In this document: piece after piece, positions 1 through 13,683 of the stretch | Position numbering within the stretch: position 1 is the first letter of the stretch | Layout: each line of letters starts with the position of its first letter | From: Sphagnum compactum | Taxonomy: Eukaryota; Bryophyta; Sphagnopsida; Sphagnales | Assembly: GCA_965153455.1 (NCBI GenBank) | Contig: OZ234503.1 | Coordinates: 10,731,118 to 10,795,117 of the forward strand | Length of the DNA stretch: 64,000 bases | Direction of reading: 5' to 3' | Notes under the pieces: generated by a model | Seen by the model: the letters and a program-made list of their open reading frames with translations, nothing else | The model's database searches: none | What the model was told of the DNA's origin: nothing | Translations under genes and position numbers: made by a program

Positions 1-3000
1 AGTCTAATTTAGTTATGAATTTTCAAAGTTAAGCTATCAATTTCTAAAAGGCCATTTTAATTAATAATATAATTTTTTAACAATTTCTAATTTTTTAAAT
101 TCCAAAATAAACTTCAAGCCATATATTAATGCATGCAGTTGATAAACATGAGAAAAAAAATATAATTGTGAAAACATTTAAAGTAAAGGGCCCAAGAAAA
201 TGATTTGGCCATTTTTGGTTCCTTAACCATTATTTGAGATGATTCCTAATGGTACCACCCAAGGATGGGTTCGCCCTCCTTCACATTCTTCCACCAAGAC
301 ATTGAAACATACATTTAAAGTAAGATTTAACCAATGTTGTCCAGTTTTGGGTTTCTTGTTTGGTTTAGATATGGGTTTGGATCTAAAAATTAAATCTAGT
401 GGGCTTATAAAAGAAAATAACCCGCCATAAAACTTGGACCAAGTCAAGAGCCTATCTTAAGACTTGGATTTAATTTGAAAAAAACCAAGGTCAATTGGAT
501 TCAACCCTAGACCCAACTCAAGGTTCTTATGACCCTTCATGCAAGGTTCATGTCTTAAATTTAAATAAGGTTTAGGTAAGGTCTAAAATGTAATTAATAA
601 TTGAACTTTTTGCACTTCTTTTAGGAGAAGCCCTTCCTTTTAAGCACCTTTGATAGTTTCCTCATTAAATGGTTGAACATTGCACATGGGATAAAACTAA
701 GGTGTTCATTGCTAGCTTTGTAGATTTTCTCATTACAGCTTTGGGCAATGCACATGGGATTGTCACTAGAAATAAGTTGGAATGAGCCCCAACTTAAGTT
801 TTGAATTGGAGGTTTTTATAAAGATCGGATTCAATAGCCTCATAACCATTGGTTAAATTTTTTTGACCTAGCTTTGGAATCAATGGGTTTTGATTTTTGA
901 AAATATTCCCTAGACTCATAATCAAAGAGTCTTCCATCTTAAAAAAATTAGACCTAGACTAAATAGTTCTTATAAAAACCAAAAATTGACCGACATTAGA
1001 TTGAACCGACTCCAGCACAAAATCCCAATCAATTTTGATGACACATGGATATAATTTTAGCATTTTAAGAAGTTAAACATCAACAACATTTTGGTTTTGG
1101 ACACCATTTAAACAATTGGGATTTGTTGGTTTGAATCTCATTTCTTTTAATATCCCCCGTTGAGGATCTCCATCAACCTTGGTCAAGTCTAAAATGTATG
1201 GCATGCATAAAGGTGGTTAATTGTTCAATAATGAAAGAAACATGTGCCAATTCTTCTAGATGGTTGAAATGGTGGTAAGATTCCTCCTCTTTGTCCTCGT
1301 GATCTTGTTGGGATTCATTTTGAGTGAATTCAGGTTTGAACCTTGCTAAAAAATGATGGATTTGTCCACAACAATTTCAAGTTCAACCTCACATTACTTA
1401 TGTTTGCCTATTTTGGTCATCATATTTGACATGGGTTTGTTTTTTGAATCAAAACTTCATACCAAAGCTTTAATATCAAATGACAGACCCCTAGGTTTGT
1501 TAAGGGGTATTGAGGTTTAACTTTTGATTCTTTGTTTTGCAATGGAATGCAAACTTAAGACACATTCTTTAGTTCCCAAAAGAAAGAGGGTTGTTGGGAA
1601 CTTCAAAATGGGATTAGGACAAATTCAAAAGTTTGAGTTCAAGGTGAAATCAATTTTCACAAAACAGAAAATATGATGATTAATACAAATTGAGGCCAAT
1701 ATGATGCACGTTGGAAAAGAAATGGCAAGCCACATTCACAAGACACATCATGACTCAAACTTGGAGGAATCAACATTCTCTTTGCTATACCATACTCCTT
1801 GATCATATTTGGCAACAAATTACTAAATAATTAACTAAAATTTAAATTTTAACTTTCGCATTTGGTTTTTTAATTCTAAAATTTGTGGCAGGAAATGGTT
1901 ATAAATAATAATAAACATATTTATTTTAAGGTTGTGGGATGGTCTAATGTGTTTATATTGTTTCAATTTTAAGTTTCAGAACTTAAGGTTTATGGTTCAA
2001 ACCTAATAGTTGAAATCTTGCACATCTTTTGATCTTAAAAAATTTGGTAGATGTAACAAATAAAATTTCAAAAATCAGGAAAAATAGGAAATAATTTAAT
2101 TTATGCTAAAATCATTCATGTATTACAATAATATATTCTATGATTATCAATGAGGACTACATCAAAATGAAAAAATAATCCTAGGGTTCGAAAGTCTTCG
2201 AAATTATTAATTTTACCAAGTTATGAATCTTATAACTTTTCACGTTCATAACTCTCACATATATATTTTGATTTTAAAAGATTTAGAAACAAAATTCTAA
2301 TATTTTAAGAAAATTTTCCAATGTTGGATTGATTGTTACAATTGAATGTCATTTGACCCTTGTTTCCTAGGTTTTCGTGGTTGAAAATCAAATCAACAAT
2401 TTGAATCCTAATCAAATTTTTAACCATTTAATTTGGGTTTCAAGTCTCCAAATGGAGAATGTGAACCCATTTTCAACATTTAATTTTCAAGACATTTTCA
2501 ACAATTAAAAGAGGTCTCAATTTAAACCAGGTTTGATCCTTTATATCTTGTCCTAAATATTCAAAACACATGAAATTTCAATTCATAAAATGAAAAATTC
2601 ATTTAAATGTGTTAGGATTCACTTCTTTGCATTTTTTCACATTTTGTGAAAGTGTGCTTAAATATGGAACACTTTCCTAATCTACTAACCTTTTCATGCC
2701 TTACCCTTGGAACAACTTGCAACATCAACCAACTCATTGAACAATTTCAACACAATGACACGATGTTTCATGTGGAAAACAAGGTATCAAATAAATGTGT
2801 CAACTACAACACCTTGAAAACCATTATCCAGGCAAAAGTTGAAGATGAAAACAATGAGAAGAAAATTGTTGAAAATGAAGAAAGACAAAAATAAAAAATC
2901 AAAAATCAAAATTAAAAAAGCTATTTTTGAAATTTGCACAAGCTCATTAATTATTAGAAAACACATTTTACGAAACAAATTTGAAATGGGAAAGTGTAAT

Positions 3001-3860
3001 GTTCTTCTTGGTTACATCATCTAGTTCAATAAATATAATGTTTAGTATGCACATTTATGAATTGATCCATTTGATAATCATTTCTTTCCAATAAAACATT
3101 GATTTTTGTCAAGATTCTTCACCATGATGATGTTGGTTTTTCATCATTTGATAAACATACCAAATTGCTTGCTCTTGAAAACTCTAATTACGACTTGTAG
3201 TGATGTTGTATTTGAAGTTGGTTGTTTTTCAACAATTTAGGTTGCGTTTAGATTGAAGCAATTCCATGTCATTCATAGATGCAATGAAACGTGTCATTAT
3301 GCTTCACATTTGGTCTCACCATTGATCAATGGACTTAAGAAAACTTGCATTTATGCTTTTCCTCCCTTTGATACACCAATTGCCAATTTGTCCATTTCAT
3401 ATTTGTTTGAACAACAAAATTGAACTTCTTCTTCACTAATATTTTAATGTTCCAACATTGGCCCCTAGAGTTGCAAATTAGCAAACCCAAGTTGATTGAT
3501 ATCCTTTTTCACCCTTGGATCAATACATAGCCAAAAAAAATCATAAATTAAAATTATTATTAATATTTTTTGGCTTTGACTCTAAGGGTAAAAACCTTGG
3601 GACCAATTTCATTGGTATTGCTTGATTTGGGTTAAACCATGGCCTTGACTCCTTGTGTAAAGTGGGCCTAAGTCCTTTGTCTTTTCTCTCTCTTATGCTT
3701 TACTCATAGACATAAAACCTTTCCCACTCTAAAGGAGTAGGCCTTCAAAGGGATCTTAAATGCATGTAAGAACTTACTCCTAGTATAGGCATAAGATCCT
3801 TCGCAATTTTAGAGAGGAAATAGTTAGAGCTTTGCACCAAGTTATTATTTAATTTTTCCC
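1..3860. other. AT-rich intergenic DNA, no gene seen
   Basis: This stretch is strongly AT-rich and stop-rich in all frames. Open frames stay under about 85 codons and are low in complexity (for example a Lys/Asn-rich frame at 2646-2894). A decayed 13-base match to the reverse complement of the initiator-Met tRNA primer-binding site lies near 1470 (AGCTTTAATATCA), and a pol III B-box-like string (GGTTCAAACC) lies near 1993. Both hint at old retroelement debris but neither is enough to define an element. Confidence 0.6.
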
Positions 3861-3869
3861 CAATTTTGT

Positions 3870-4252
3870 GAGTTAGCCAAATTATGCGATCGTAGACAAG
3901 AAAATTTAGCCAAATTTTGATTTAGCCAAATTTTGTTATAAACTAGATATGAAAGTAATTTTTTTGAGAATCCTTTTTAATTTTGACTACCTGCTGGAAC
4001 TTGGAACTTCTTGCATAAAATTGGCTATTAAAAATTAATGTTTTTTTTTTGGAGAATTAGGGGATCATAATCAAAGTTTTCCAGGTCAAAGAAAAGCAAA
4101 GAATTTGCCCCCAAAAAACACCCACTGCTGGTTCTAGCAATAGCCAAAAATATGAAGTATGCTTAAAAAATTTCCACTTTTATATCCTATTTATAGCCAA
4201 ATTTGGGTAAAATATCTTACGGATGATTGCCACTTTAACTACATCACAGAAA
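3870..4252. repeat. TAGCCAAA/GGCTA dispersed repeat, left-hand copies
   Basis: The segment 3870-3966 contains TTTAGCCAAATTTT followed by a stretch ending CTAGATATGAAAGTAA. The same order recurs at 32725-32762 and, with more drift, at 47060-47100. Segment 4191-4252 carries the opposite orientation of the same unit (GATGATTGCCACTTT then ACTACATCACA), comparable to 39340-39370. The copies are diverged and lack an obvious coding part, so they look like remnants of a non-autonomous mobile repeat. The boundaries are approximate. Confidence 0.5.
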
Positions 4253-4279
4253 AACAAACAATGAAGAGAACCCAATAGA

Positions 4280-4612
4280 AAAATCTGGCGATTCCCCCCC
4301 TCGCCCCTCCCCCCCAAACTGGCGACTAGAAAACCCAAAAAAAACCGCTGATGTTTAGCCACTTTGAAAAAAATTAGCCAGAAAAGAACTTCATAAAAAA
4401 AAAGAAAAACACACAGGGAGTCTATTTCCCAAGGGTTTTCTGGCGATTTTTCCCCCAAAAACAAAAACTGGCGACTAGAAACCCCCCCCCAAAAAAAAAA
4501 AACACCGCAGCTGTTTAGCCACTTTGAAAAAACTTTTAGCCAGAAAAAAACCTTCATTAAAAAGAAAAAGAAAAACACAGAGTGAGTCTCTCACTCCCAA
4601 GGGTTTTCTTTT
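4280..4612. repeat. Tandem duplication of about 165 bp
   Basis: Two adjacent diverged copies, roughly 4280-4441 and 4442-4612, share the order TCTGGCGAT, C-tract, ACTGGCGACTAGAAA, CCGC, TTTAGCCACTTTGAAAAAA, TAGCCAGAAAA, and AAGGGTTTTCT. The copies differ mostly in the length of the C, A and G tracts. The minus-strand open frames here are products of the homopolymers and the repeat, not genes. Confidence 0.7.
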
Positions 4613-4899
4613 CAATTTTGTGATACCGAAAATTTGGCGGATTTCTCTAAATTTATTTTTAAATAAAAGAAAAAGAAACATTAGTCGAATTTACAGTACG
4701 AAAACACATTTTCGCCAAAAATTTCCCCAAATTTTGTAAAAATGTTTTTTTGAAAAAAAAACGACCAAAAAAAAATAAATCACCGAGTCTGATTCACTTC
4801 ATGAATACTGACAGGCGAAGTCAATAAAGAAATAAAAAATATAATAAAATAAAATAAATATTAAAAAAAAACAATTTAGAGCTCTTCACGTATTCCTCG

Positions 4900-5402
4900 T
4901 ATTTCTTTGTGTGCACAGTTCGCACTTTTGTGTGTTTTCTGCAAAACGCTTGTTTGCGCGCAAGGTTTTGTGCGTTTCCTTGCGACTCGTCGCTTTGTGT
5001 TTTTTTTGTTTTCTTTTCCTTTCTGGTTGCGTTCAGTGGCGCCGCGAACTCGTCCGCAGTCGGATTGGTCGGTCTTTCCGTGCATATGTTTTTTTTTGGC
5101 GCAAAATCTTTTGAGCAAATGAAGAAGAATGTCAGGCAGTCGCCGGATTCATTGCGAGGTTTGTAAGTAAGGAAGGAAGGAAGGAAGGAAGGAAGCAAGT
5201 AAGTAGATCTCATTATTGCTGCTGTTTCAAACGAGCTTTTGTCGTTTTTTTTTTTTGCGCGTTCGTAGCGCTTGTAGGTCTCGTCCGTAGGAAAGAGGAA
5301 GGGGCAAAAAAAAGGGGGGGGGGGCGACTCTGTGTCTGTCTCTGTGTGCGACGGGATATACGGGATATGGAAGTGTGAGAGTGCGAAAACATAAAAGACA
5401 AG
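4900..5402 (+). promoter_or_regulatory. Probable promoter and 5' leader of COG1
   Basis: Base composition changes from AT-rich to mixed at about 4900. The interval holds a (GGAA)n run at about 5171-5194, poly-T tracts and a G-tract at about 5314-5324, directly ahead of the COG1 start at 5403. No protein with family features can be read in it; the overlapping open frames on both strands are low complexity. I infer that this is promoter plus 5' untranslated leader. The transcription start is not visible. Confidence 0.45.
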
Positions 5403-8400
5403 ATGAGAGGTGGGAGGTTTCAAGTGAAGAAGAATGAGGATGTCAACATGCGGAATGCTGAGGCGTTGTTCGAGACGCAGACAGTTGTGGAAATACGGGA
5501 AGTGGAGATGCAGACTCGGAAAGAGATCGAAGAAAGGAAAGAAGAGCTACGGCAACTGGTAGGTGCTTCTTATCGGGATCTTATAGAGTCGGCGGATTCT
5601 ATCTTGCTCATGAAACAGTCATGTGAAGCCGTGGCCTCCAACATGGAGCAAATGGAACAAGGGTTTGAGTGTTTGAAGAAAACCATCAGTGTTAATGTGG
5701 CTTCTCCTGCGGTAGATCGCGATCGTAAGCGACGAGAGAAGCTGTATGGAATTGGATCTCGTGTGAAGTACTTAGTGGATACTCCTGAGAAGATTTGGGG
5801 ATGTCTTGATGAGCATATGTATTTGGAAGCTGCCGAGAGATACCTGCGTGCAAAGGAGGTTTACTTGTTGTTGCTCACAGAAAATGGTCACAACGGAGGA
5901 GTAGGAGGAGCCAAGAAGGAAGAGGAGGAGCTTTTGGCCAATTTTCTTCTCTTGCGACAGCAATGGCCTCTGATAGAAACTTTTAGGGTTCAAATCTCAC
6001 AGAGAAGCAAAGATCGGTTGCAGGAGCCAGGCTTGAATGTACGAGACTATGCAGTAGCACTTGCCGCAGGTGGCATTATAGATGAGCTTCCTTCCTCTGA
6101 CATATTTAGCCTGTTTCTTGAGTCTCGGAAAGCTTGGCTGCGGACACATTTACGCGCTTGGATCCAGGACAGGGACAGAAGAAGAAACAGAGCAGCAGCA
6201 GCAGCATCCGGAGAAGAAGATGTCGCACACACTACTTCTCTCATTGCCACAGCACTGTGCAAGCTCGTACACATCATACAGGGATCCCTTGGTCAGGTAG
6301 GCGTCCTTTTTCTGGAGGTTTCAAATGGAAAAGTTCCTCTTTTCTACACTACTGTTCTTGCAGCTCCACCTGGATCACAGCTTTTTGGTGGCATTCCCAA
6401 TCCGGAGGAGGAGGTTAGGTTGTGGAAGATGCACAGAGAAAAGCTGGAGAACAGTGTGGCATCTCTTTCTGGAGCTTTCATCACTGATGCTTGTGTCAAG
6501 TGGCTTCGGGAATGTGCAAGAGAGATTTCAGTGGAGGCAGCACCACTGGTCAAGCAGATGAAGTCAGGTAGAGAGTTGGCAGAGATTGAAAAGCTCGTAA
6601 GAGATGATCTTGGTAAGCAGGAAACACTGATTGAGTTCAGCAATTGGCTACACAACGCTTTTGGTGCTGCAATTGACTCACCTTGGGATTGTGTCTGTGA
6701 ACTTCTTCTAAAAGCGCCCACAGACTTGTGGAACACTCTTTTCGAGAGCCTATTTTTGGCAAGAATGAAAGAAGCGGTGGACTTGGGATTTGCCTCAATC
6801 AACATTATGGAGATGGCAAAGAGTTCTGTTGATCTAACATGCCCCACTGCAAGCAATGGAAATTATTCACACCGAGCAGTTGATATCAATTGTGCTGATG
6901 TTCAGTTTCCTTGGAAGGTGAGTACTGGACAGAGAGAGTGGGAAGGTGATGCTCCCTTTTTCTTCCCAGAGGAGGTCACAAAGGTAAAGGACAAAGTGGA
7001 TGCAGGTTTGAGGGAGCTTCTACTGGATTTTATGAGCTTTTTGCAGGGTCCTGAGGGGAATATTAGAAAAGAGCTGCTTGCTCCATTTCTGCAAGAGCAG
7101 TGCTTCAATTGGGTATCTGCTGTGGTCTCTGAGCTTGGAGCAAGACTTTCCAAACTCTCTGAACTTTTGAAGCTTTTGCTCAATGAGGGGTCCGATAATT
7201 CAGCTGGGCTGAATGGGCATGGGACAAAAACTGGAAGCACAAATGGTAGGAATCCATTGAAGGTGGTTGAGCAAGCGCTCTTCATTGGGCGCCTATGCAC
7301 AGTGCTTGAGCAGCATTCAGTCACTCTCCCTATCCTTCTGGGCTCCCCATCATCATGGATTGGAGAAGAAAGATCATTGCGTCTAGGCACTATTGCAAAG
7401 GGTTCAACTTCTCTATTATCCCAAAACTCTTGGTTTGACTCAGAGAGTTCTCCCTTTGAGAGCTCTGCGAAGTGGTTTTCTAAAAGATGGAATCTGGACG
7501 TGGCTGGTTCTAACTCAGAGGATTCAAAGTTCAAGGAGCTTCAGCAGAACCTGAGGCAGCAGAGTATTGCTGCTCACCAGATGTGGGTGCAATGGAGCAC
7601 GGAGGGGTTGGCAAAGTCACTTCTTAGGGATATTCAGAAGGATGAGTGCTTGTCTACATCCACTTCGCTCAAGGTAATATGGTCTACACTGTATCCCTAC
7701 ATGTGGTCTCTCTCTGGCTATTTGTGTTTTTTTCATGAATGCAATCAGGGACTTTGGTGGTGTGATTCTCTTTTTGGACTCTTTACCAGTCATGTGTGTA
7801 AATGATGTGTTGTATGAAGTTGTGAAGGTTGCATGGTAGGGTGTTGTACTTCTATTTTGTAAGCTCTTCAATTGAAGTGTAGATTTTCTTTCTTTGGCTG
7901 TCTTGGTAATCATAACCTATTTTTCCTTTTCACTTAACTTTCACATCAATTGAGGTGCTCATTTGACAAGAATCAAAGTCCTTACAGTTTTCTTTTTCTG
8001 TTGTGGAGGGATGGGAAGAGACTATTCTGAAGTCTCCTGTAGAAGGTGGTGAAGAGGTGGAGCTGCGAATGCCACTACCTGCTATGCCTTCTTCATATGC
8101 AGTTGCCTTTCTTTTTGCTGCCTGCCAAGAAATACATCGTGTGGGGGGTCATGTCCTTGACAGAGCTGTTCTGCAGCTATTTGCTTGGCAACTTTCTGAA
8201 AAGGTGATGGACTCAGGCCTCAACTTCAAGTTTTTTGGTGTGACTGAAATCACAGTCACCAATTTTCTGAATAAGCTAGGGCCACATATGATGAAATTGA
8301 CATTGATTGTGTAGTTTCTTCTGCATACATTTACTGTTGCGGTTGCTCAAACTGTTGCTCAGTTTTTATTTTCTCTGTGTTCTTTAGGGTTGGGGTTTCC

Positions 8401-10407
8401 TCTCTTTCCAAACTGCTGAGATGTCCTTAGACTTCGAATCTCTATAATCTTAGTGGGTCATCTCTCTATTCTATTCAGGTTGACTTAAATTGTAAGCATG
8501 CAGATGTTCTCAGATACTTATAAATATTTATTCTGTTTGCATACAGGTGTTGGTGGTATATGACACATTGGTTTCAAATCCTACATTCATGAATTTGCAT
8601 GTGTCAGAGAAGGGTTTGTTGCAGCTCCTATTTGATCTGAAGTTAGTAGCAGATGTGCTCTCGGGTGGACAAGACATTAGCCACGAGGGTCTCAATACTG
8701 TGGACAGTCAGAAGTTTTCAGGGTCTCTCCTTTCTTCTGTTGGGGGATGGAAACTGCCAACTGCAAAGTCAGATTCTGGCCGCAAGAAGAGGGTTGCATT
8801 GGTGTTATCCAAATTGCAAAGCCGTCTTGACCCCATAGACTGGGCCATGTAAGCAACACTTCGCCCTTCCATCTCTCTCAAATCATTTCCCTAGATCTGG
8901 CCAAACTGTACGTGGGGCCTGTGGCCAAGTACAGTCTTATGCTTGCAATATCTAAGCAGTTATTTGCTGAGAGTCATGAAGCCTTTTGTGCTGAAGGAGA
9001 GTGCATTGGTTTGTTCTTTGTTGAAGTGGCTCCCATTAAAAAGTTTGACATGCCTCATTTAAGCCGAAGAAAGGATGAGACCTTTCTGGGAACCTGAAGG
9101 ACCTAGTTCTGCACTTTTATATACTACTTTTGCAAGCTGCAACACTGGCCTCAAAGCTCTAGCTGTGCTTGGATGCAAGTTCTGGATAAGTTACTTAATG
9201 CAAACAGCTTAGATCCTTCCAGACTTCCTCTTGGAAACTCTTCGCACAAGTGAGCCATCGTCCATGGAGGTAGGGGTTACCATTCAATTGTGTTCCTATC
9301 CTCTGTGATGCTCTTCCTTGACATTATGTTGTGCCTTTCAGACTGGGCACAGGTTTTATGGCCAGAAGACCTTTGAAAGGCCTATTCTGACAACTCTCAT
9401 GTTTGGAAGTTTTGAATTTTGATGACTGCTATGATGCAACAAACTCTTGTTCTAACACTGACTGTGTGCATACTGCAGTTATGAATCATGTTTATGGGAG
9501 CATGAGCTTCGGTACTACCAACGATGTGCTGTGCTTTTTGGTGTCCTAATTCAGCTCCGGCGGCTTCACACTAATGCTTCGCCTAAGCTTCCTTCTAATG
9601 TTGATACTAACACCCTTGACATGTCTGTCACTGTTCCCCGCTTCACATACCTCCCAATCAGGTACAGTACTCTTGACATTTATGATTCCTCTTCTAAGAC
9701 TGCATTCTCTGTATTACATATTGATGAACTGGAGTTCCTGCTGCTGAAAGTTTACTTTGGATGTGCAGTGCTCCAGTATTCTCAGGCAGTGGTGCATCCC
9801 CATTGCCACCTCGGAGAAGCTCTATTCAAGAAGACCGGAAAGCAGCAACTTGGGAACCATTCACAAACAATGATGATGCTTCCAAATTTGTTTTCACTGA
9901 TTCCTTCTCACTAGGTCCCGCAACGTCTGCCAAGCCACTGCTCCAGTCTCTCATGGGCCAAATGGGTCAGGTCTGTGTATTTCTAACATTGAAACAGTGT
10001 CCTTGTGACATCTCATGTTCAAGTCATTAGTTCCCAGGCTCTGGAACATGATGGTACATGTTTCTAAGGGAGTTTTGCAGCGAATGACATGATGTGATGA
10101 TTTTTGGATTCTTGGGAAACTCTTTAAATGTGCTAAGAGTGTTTTGCAATATTTTAATTCATGGGATATTCTGTTCTTTCACCAAAAACTGCATTCATGG
10201 ATATCAGTGGATTGTTTTGATATGCAGGTGGGAAGCAAGTTCAATGAGGGAACATTGAAGCTGGGGTCAATTCTTAGTGATGGTCAGGTGGGACGTCTCA
10301 AGGACAAGTCTGCAGCAGCAATATCCACGTTTGGTGATATGCTACCAGTTCAGGCAGCAGGCCTCTTCTCCTCTCTCACAGCCAGCTCATCCAAGCTAGA
10401 GTCATAA
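5403..10407 (+). CDS. COG1: Conserved oligomeric Golgi complex subunit 1
   Basis: Six coding exons join in frame: 5403-7673, 8009-8203, 8547-8848, 9479-9661, 9769-9970 and 10228-10407, giving 1110 aa, close to the roughly 1070 aa I recall for the Arabidopsis protein. COG1 is a lobe A subunit of the COG complex, which tethers retrograde vesicles at the Golgi. The N-terminus has the Vps51/COG1-type helical region (residues about 18-105) with [19 protein letters not shown]. Later plant COG1 landmarks are GWEET at the start of exon 2, [34 protein letters not shown] across the exon 3-4 joint, VPRFTYLPI, and a conserved tail with [12 protein letters not shown] and STFGDMLP. The first exon alone supplies 757 codons. 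The open frame continues past 7673 into intron 1, so the donor AAG|GTAATA is preferred. A start at 5433 would also fit, but the first ATG is used. No break is seen. Confidence 0.95.
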
Positions 10408-13000
10408 ACTATTTCTTGCTGAACTGTCAACTTCTGGAAAGGTAATGGCCTCAACAACCAATTTTCCTTGTGAGATGTACATATTTGAGAGCTTCAGAGT
10501 GTCAAGATTTTCAAGGTTAGTGCTCTTTGGTGTGTCATGTCCTAAGAGGGAAATGATGACCTTAATGCTCAATGTGGGTATCAACCTGACAAATGTAGCA
10601 CATTCTCTCATGGCCAAGTTAATGGCAAGTTAGAACTGGCCTAACTGACATTCTTGTGAGAGTTGAAGGATTGTTTTATAGGCATTTACAATCTCTTGAT
10701 AGTTGTGCAAAGAATAGATGAATTCTGTATAGGTTTAGCCTCCCTTTGAGAAAAAGTGATGTAGACATGCCTTTGGATGGCTTGTTTCCACAATTGCAGG
10801 TAGAGATTTGCCAGCAAAGAGAGTATGGCAAGGCTTCACTAATAAGGGAGCCAGGCGATCGGCCCATTCTTTTTGCAGCCTTCATTTTGTGCGGGGAGGG
10901 TTGCCCCTTAGACACAGTAAAATCTACAGCCTATCGAAAGGGCATATCACAATGGAGGAGATTGAATGTCACAATTGGGTAATGAATGGTTTGCATATTG
11001 TGACTTCTGGAGATTTTGGTTCACAATTGGGGTGATGGTTGAGGTAGCTTGCAGCTAAGTCACATTCAAGTGATGCCCTAATTTTGTGTGGGGATATCTG
11101 AAGGATGTGTTCAACTGGAGTTTTAACTCTCATTTTCTCTTGTTTCCTTCTCTGGATGCTGGCCTCTCTGTAAACCACATACTTCCAACTCTTGCAACGA
11201 ACATCAGTTATATGAGCTCTATAACCTCTACCTGATGTCAGATAGTACATGTATAGTGAAAGGTTCATATGTTTATGTGTCATATTGACACAAATTGATA
11301 TATCTTGGCTCTGCATTGAGTGCTGTCTATAACACCAATCATCATAGTATGGCAGTGGTATATGATATCCAGTGCCAGCCATATAATTTTTGCTATGCAA
11401 TTCCATTGAAGTATTGGTTATTACTAGCATTGATTGTGGCTTGTCAGAGAGCACCATTGAAGACTCAACAAACTTGGGTTGCCAACTGTTGTCTGGTCAC
11501 CTGCACATGACTTTCAGGTTCACAATCTTTCATAAACCCAGTCTTTTTGCACACACTTGTGTTGGACAGCAACTAGGCATCAAAACTAGGAAAGCAGATT
11601 TAGATGGTGGTGGAAGCTGGTACTACTGACTCACAAAGAGTTGCTGAGACTTGTGATTCTCACAATCCTATTTGCATGAGCATTGAAGACAACAAAAGTT
11701 GATGAAGATAAATAGAGATGGAAATGGGGCAATGGTGAAAGTATGGGTAGCAATTGGAAGCAGAAGGCAGAGTTTCTGATGACAATTTTACAAAGTGGGT
11801 GTGTGTTCAGAACCTGTGAATTTTAGGGTTCTTTTCCCTGACTTCCAAGGTTTCGGCTGGAAGGAGCAACCTGTGCACCATGGTACACATCCATCACCAC
11901 CACCTTGTGTTCTATAAATGTTTAATTCATCTCTTGCTTTTACATCTGGTTTCACACCCACCAATAGGGGAGCTATGCCTCAATATCGTAGACCCCTGTC
12001 TGTCCCAGCATGCGGAATTATTAGACACTTCGAATGCCACTAAAATGAAACTCAAACTGTAGCTTTGTGTAACTTGATCAAACTCATCAGCATTGAACAT
12101 CTTTTGGCATTCTTTTTTCATTTTGTTTAGGTTTCTCTCATAAGTGATTATGTGTTCACTTTGATAATGGACAAAATGATCAACACATAAGTCGATAAGT
12201 TTTTGAGGATGGAAAATGGACGAGTTGAAGCAAAATGTAGAATCTTTTGGTATATTTGGGAGTTTTTATTTTTAATTTTCTGAAATGAAACACTCAAAAT
12301 GAATTAATTATTTATTTGGCAAAGATGTGATGAAGCTGCCCCTGCACTACAGTATGTAATATCAACGCAAAATCCCTAACCTCAGCTACATCATGTATGC
12401 ATGGGGCCTTCAGTTGTTGGAAACTTGCTTTTAAAAATCTCCTACTAAATTTAGGGTTTAGGTTTAGGGTGTATTTTAGTCATAGATATGACATTTTCAT
12501 TTGTGTAAATGATTTTGCATTTAGATGTAGAAGTCATTAGGATGTGTTGATTTTTATGGACTCGTATATTACATCATTATTATTTTTAAATATTTTATTA
12601 ATTCACTTTCTAGCTGAAAGTAAATACTACATTTCTATTTCTCTAAAGTAGTTTGGATGAAGTTGTAGAAGTTTGTTGAAATGTTTATTTTTCCAATATA
12701 TGTTGCTTAGTTATGGAGTCAATCAGAACAAAATGTAAACCCAATAACTCCAAATTTTGCTTCATCAAGTTTTCCTCATCCAATGATCACTAGGAGAGCC
12801 ACTTTTTCTGTACTGACATGGTAAGAACAGCCAAACTCTAATTTACAATGTTGCATCCCCGCATGAGAGGAATTATACACCTTGGAATTTTTTGATGCAA
12901 CCAGCTGTAGGAGCTTAAGGCCAGAACGTAGAACACTCAATCCCTCACACTTTCCGACCATCGACTCCAATTGCTGATCCCTTAGAGTCGTTGGTTTCGC
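10408..13000. other. 3' flank of COG1 and intergenic DNA, no gene seen
   Basis: The first 1.5 kb after the COG1 stop has a composition like the COG1 introns and may hold the 3' untranslated region. Open frames on both strands (longest 162 codons, 10969-11457 minus) lack recognisable motifs or conserved-looking composition. A short telomere-like string (TTTAGGGTTTAGGTTTAGGG) sits at about 12450-12470. No convincing coding exon is visible. Confidence 0.5.
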
Positions 13001-13064
13001 GAGGTGTATGAGACGAGATCGATCGAATCCCGGAATTCAGGCCCAATAAGCACATCTTAGAGGA

Positions 13065-13615
13065 CTAGGAAAGATGCGCACATTACCAGGAAGTTCCCAT
13101 GGGACCGGAGAAAGAAAGATGCGCACATGACGAGGGAGTGCGGATGGACCGGAAATTGATGCTCAACGCACGGTGGTGTATGAGATTGCACCGCCCATAG
13201 TCCAGATGAAACACGGCAGGTCTTCCTCATCACCGCAACCCCCGGGTACCTTCTTCACCGTCGGTTCACGACCTAGTCTGTCTTGGGCGTAATCGAGGAA
13301 GCGGCTATTTTCTGACTGAAAGTCGCTCTCTGCAGTGGAGGAGGGGCAGTGCTTATTATTGGGTGTTTGCTTTCCCTGGCTGATTGCCGAGAGGACTCCT
13401 TTGCTCGAATTTTGCGTTTGTTTCAAGCCGAGAAACGGAGCACGCTGTATTTGCCCGAGAGAGAAAGCGTGATCATTGAACTGGGCTGGTTCATTGCTGG
13501 GTGTTCAATTCTTCTTTTCCATGCAGATCATTGCTGAGAGGACGTCCTCGCTCACTCTTTGCGCTTGTTTCAATTAAGACAAGAAACGGAGCTGGCGATT
13601 TGTGCGCAAGAAGAG
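13065..13615. repeat. Two local tandem duplications
   Basis: At 13065-13152 a unit of about 41 bp is present twice (GAAAGATGCGCACAT ... GACCGG). At about 13353-13615 a unit of about 146 bp is present twice in diverged form, marked by ATTGCCGAGAGGAC / ATTGCTGAGAGGAC and by GAGAAACGGAGC / AAGAAACGGAGC. The GC content is higher than in the flanks. This may be the promoter or leader of the adjacent decayed gene at 13.7 kb. Confidence 0.6.
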
Positions 13616-13683
13616 TGATCAGTGACTATAAATCGGGTTGACTTCACGATCGTGCAATCCCCGGGTGATCAGCCCTAATAACA

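Noticed and set aside
4821-5423. 200-codon minus frame overlapping the COG1 start
   Set aside because: It is low complexity, antisense to the COG1 leader, and has no recognisable domain.
7674-7805. Continuation of the COG1 first-exon frame to a stop at 7805
   Set aside because: The family sequence resumes at 8009 (GWEET) in phase, and AAG|GTAATA at 7673/7674 is a good donor. The extra 44 codons are intronic.
13018-13040. tRNA gene suggested by CGATCGAATCCCGG
   Set aside because: No paired T-arm, acceptor stem or A-box could be built around it.
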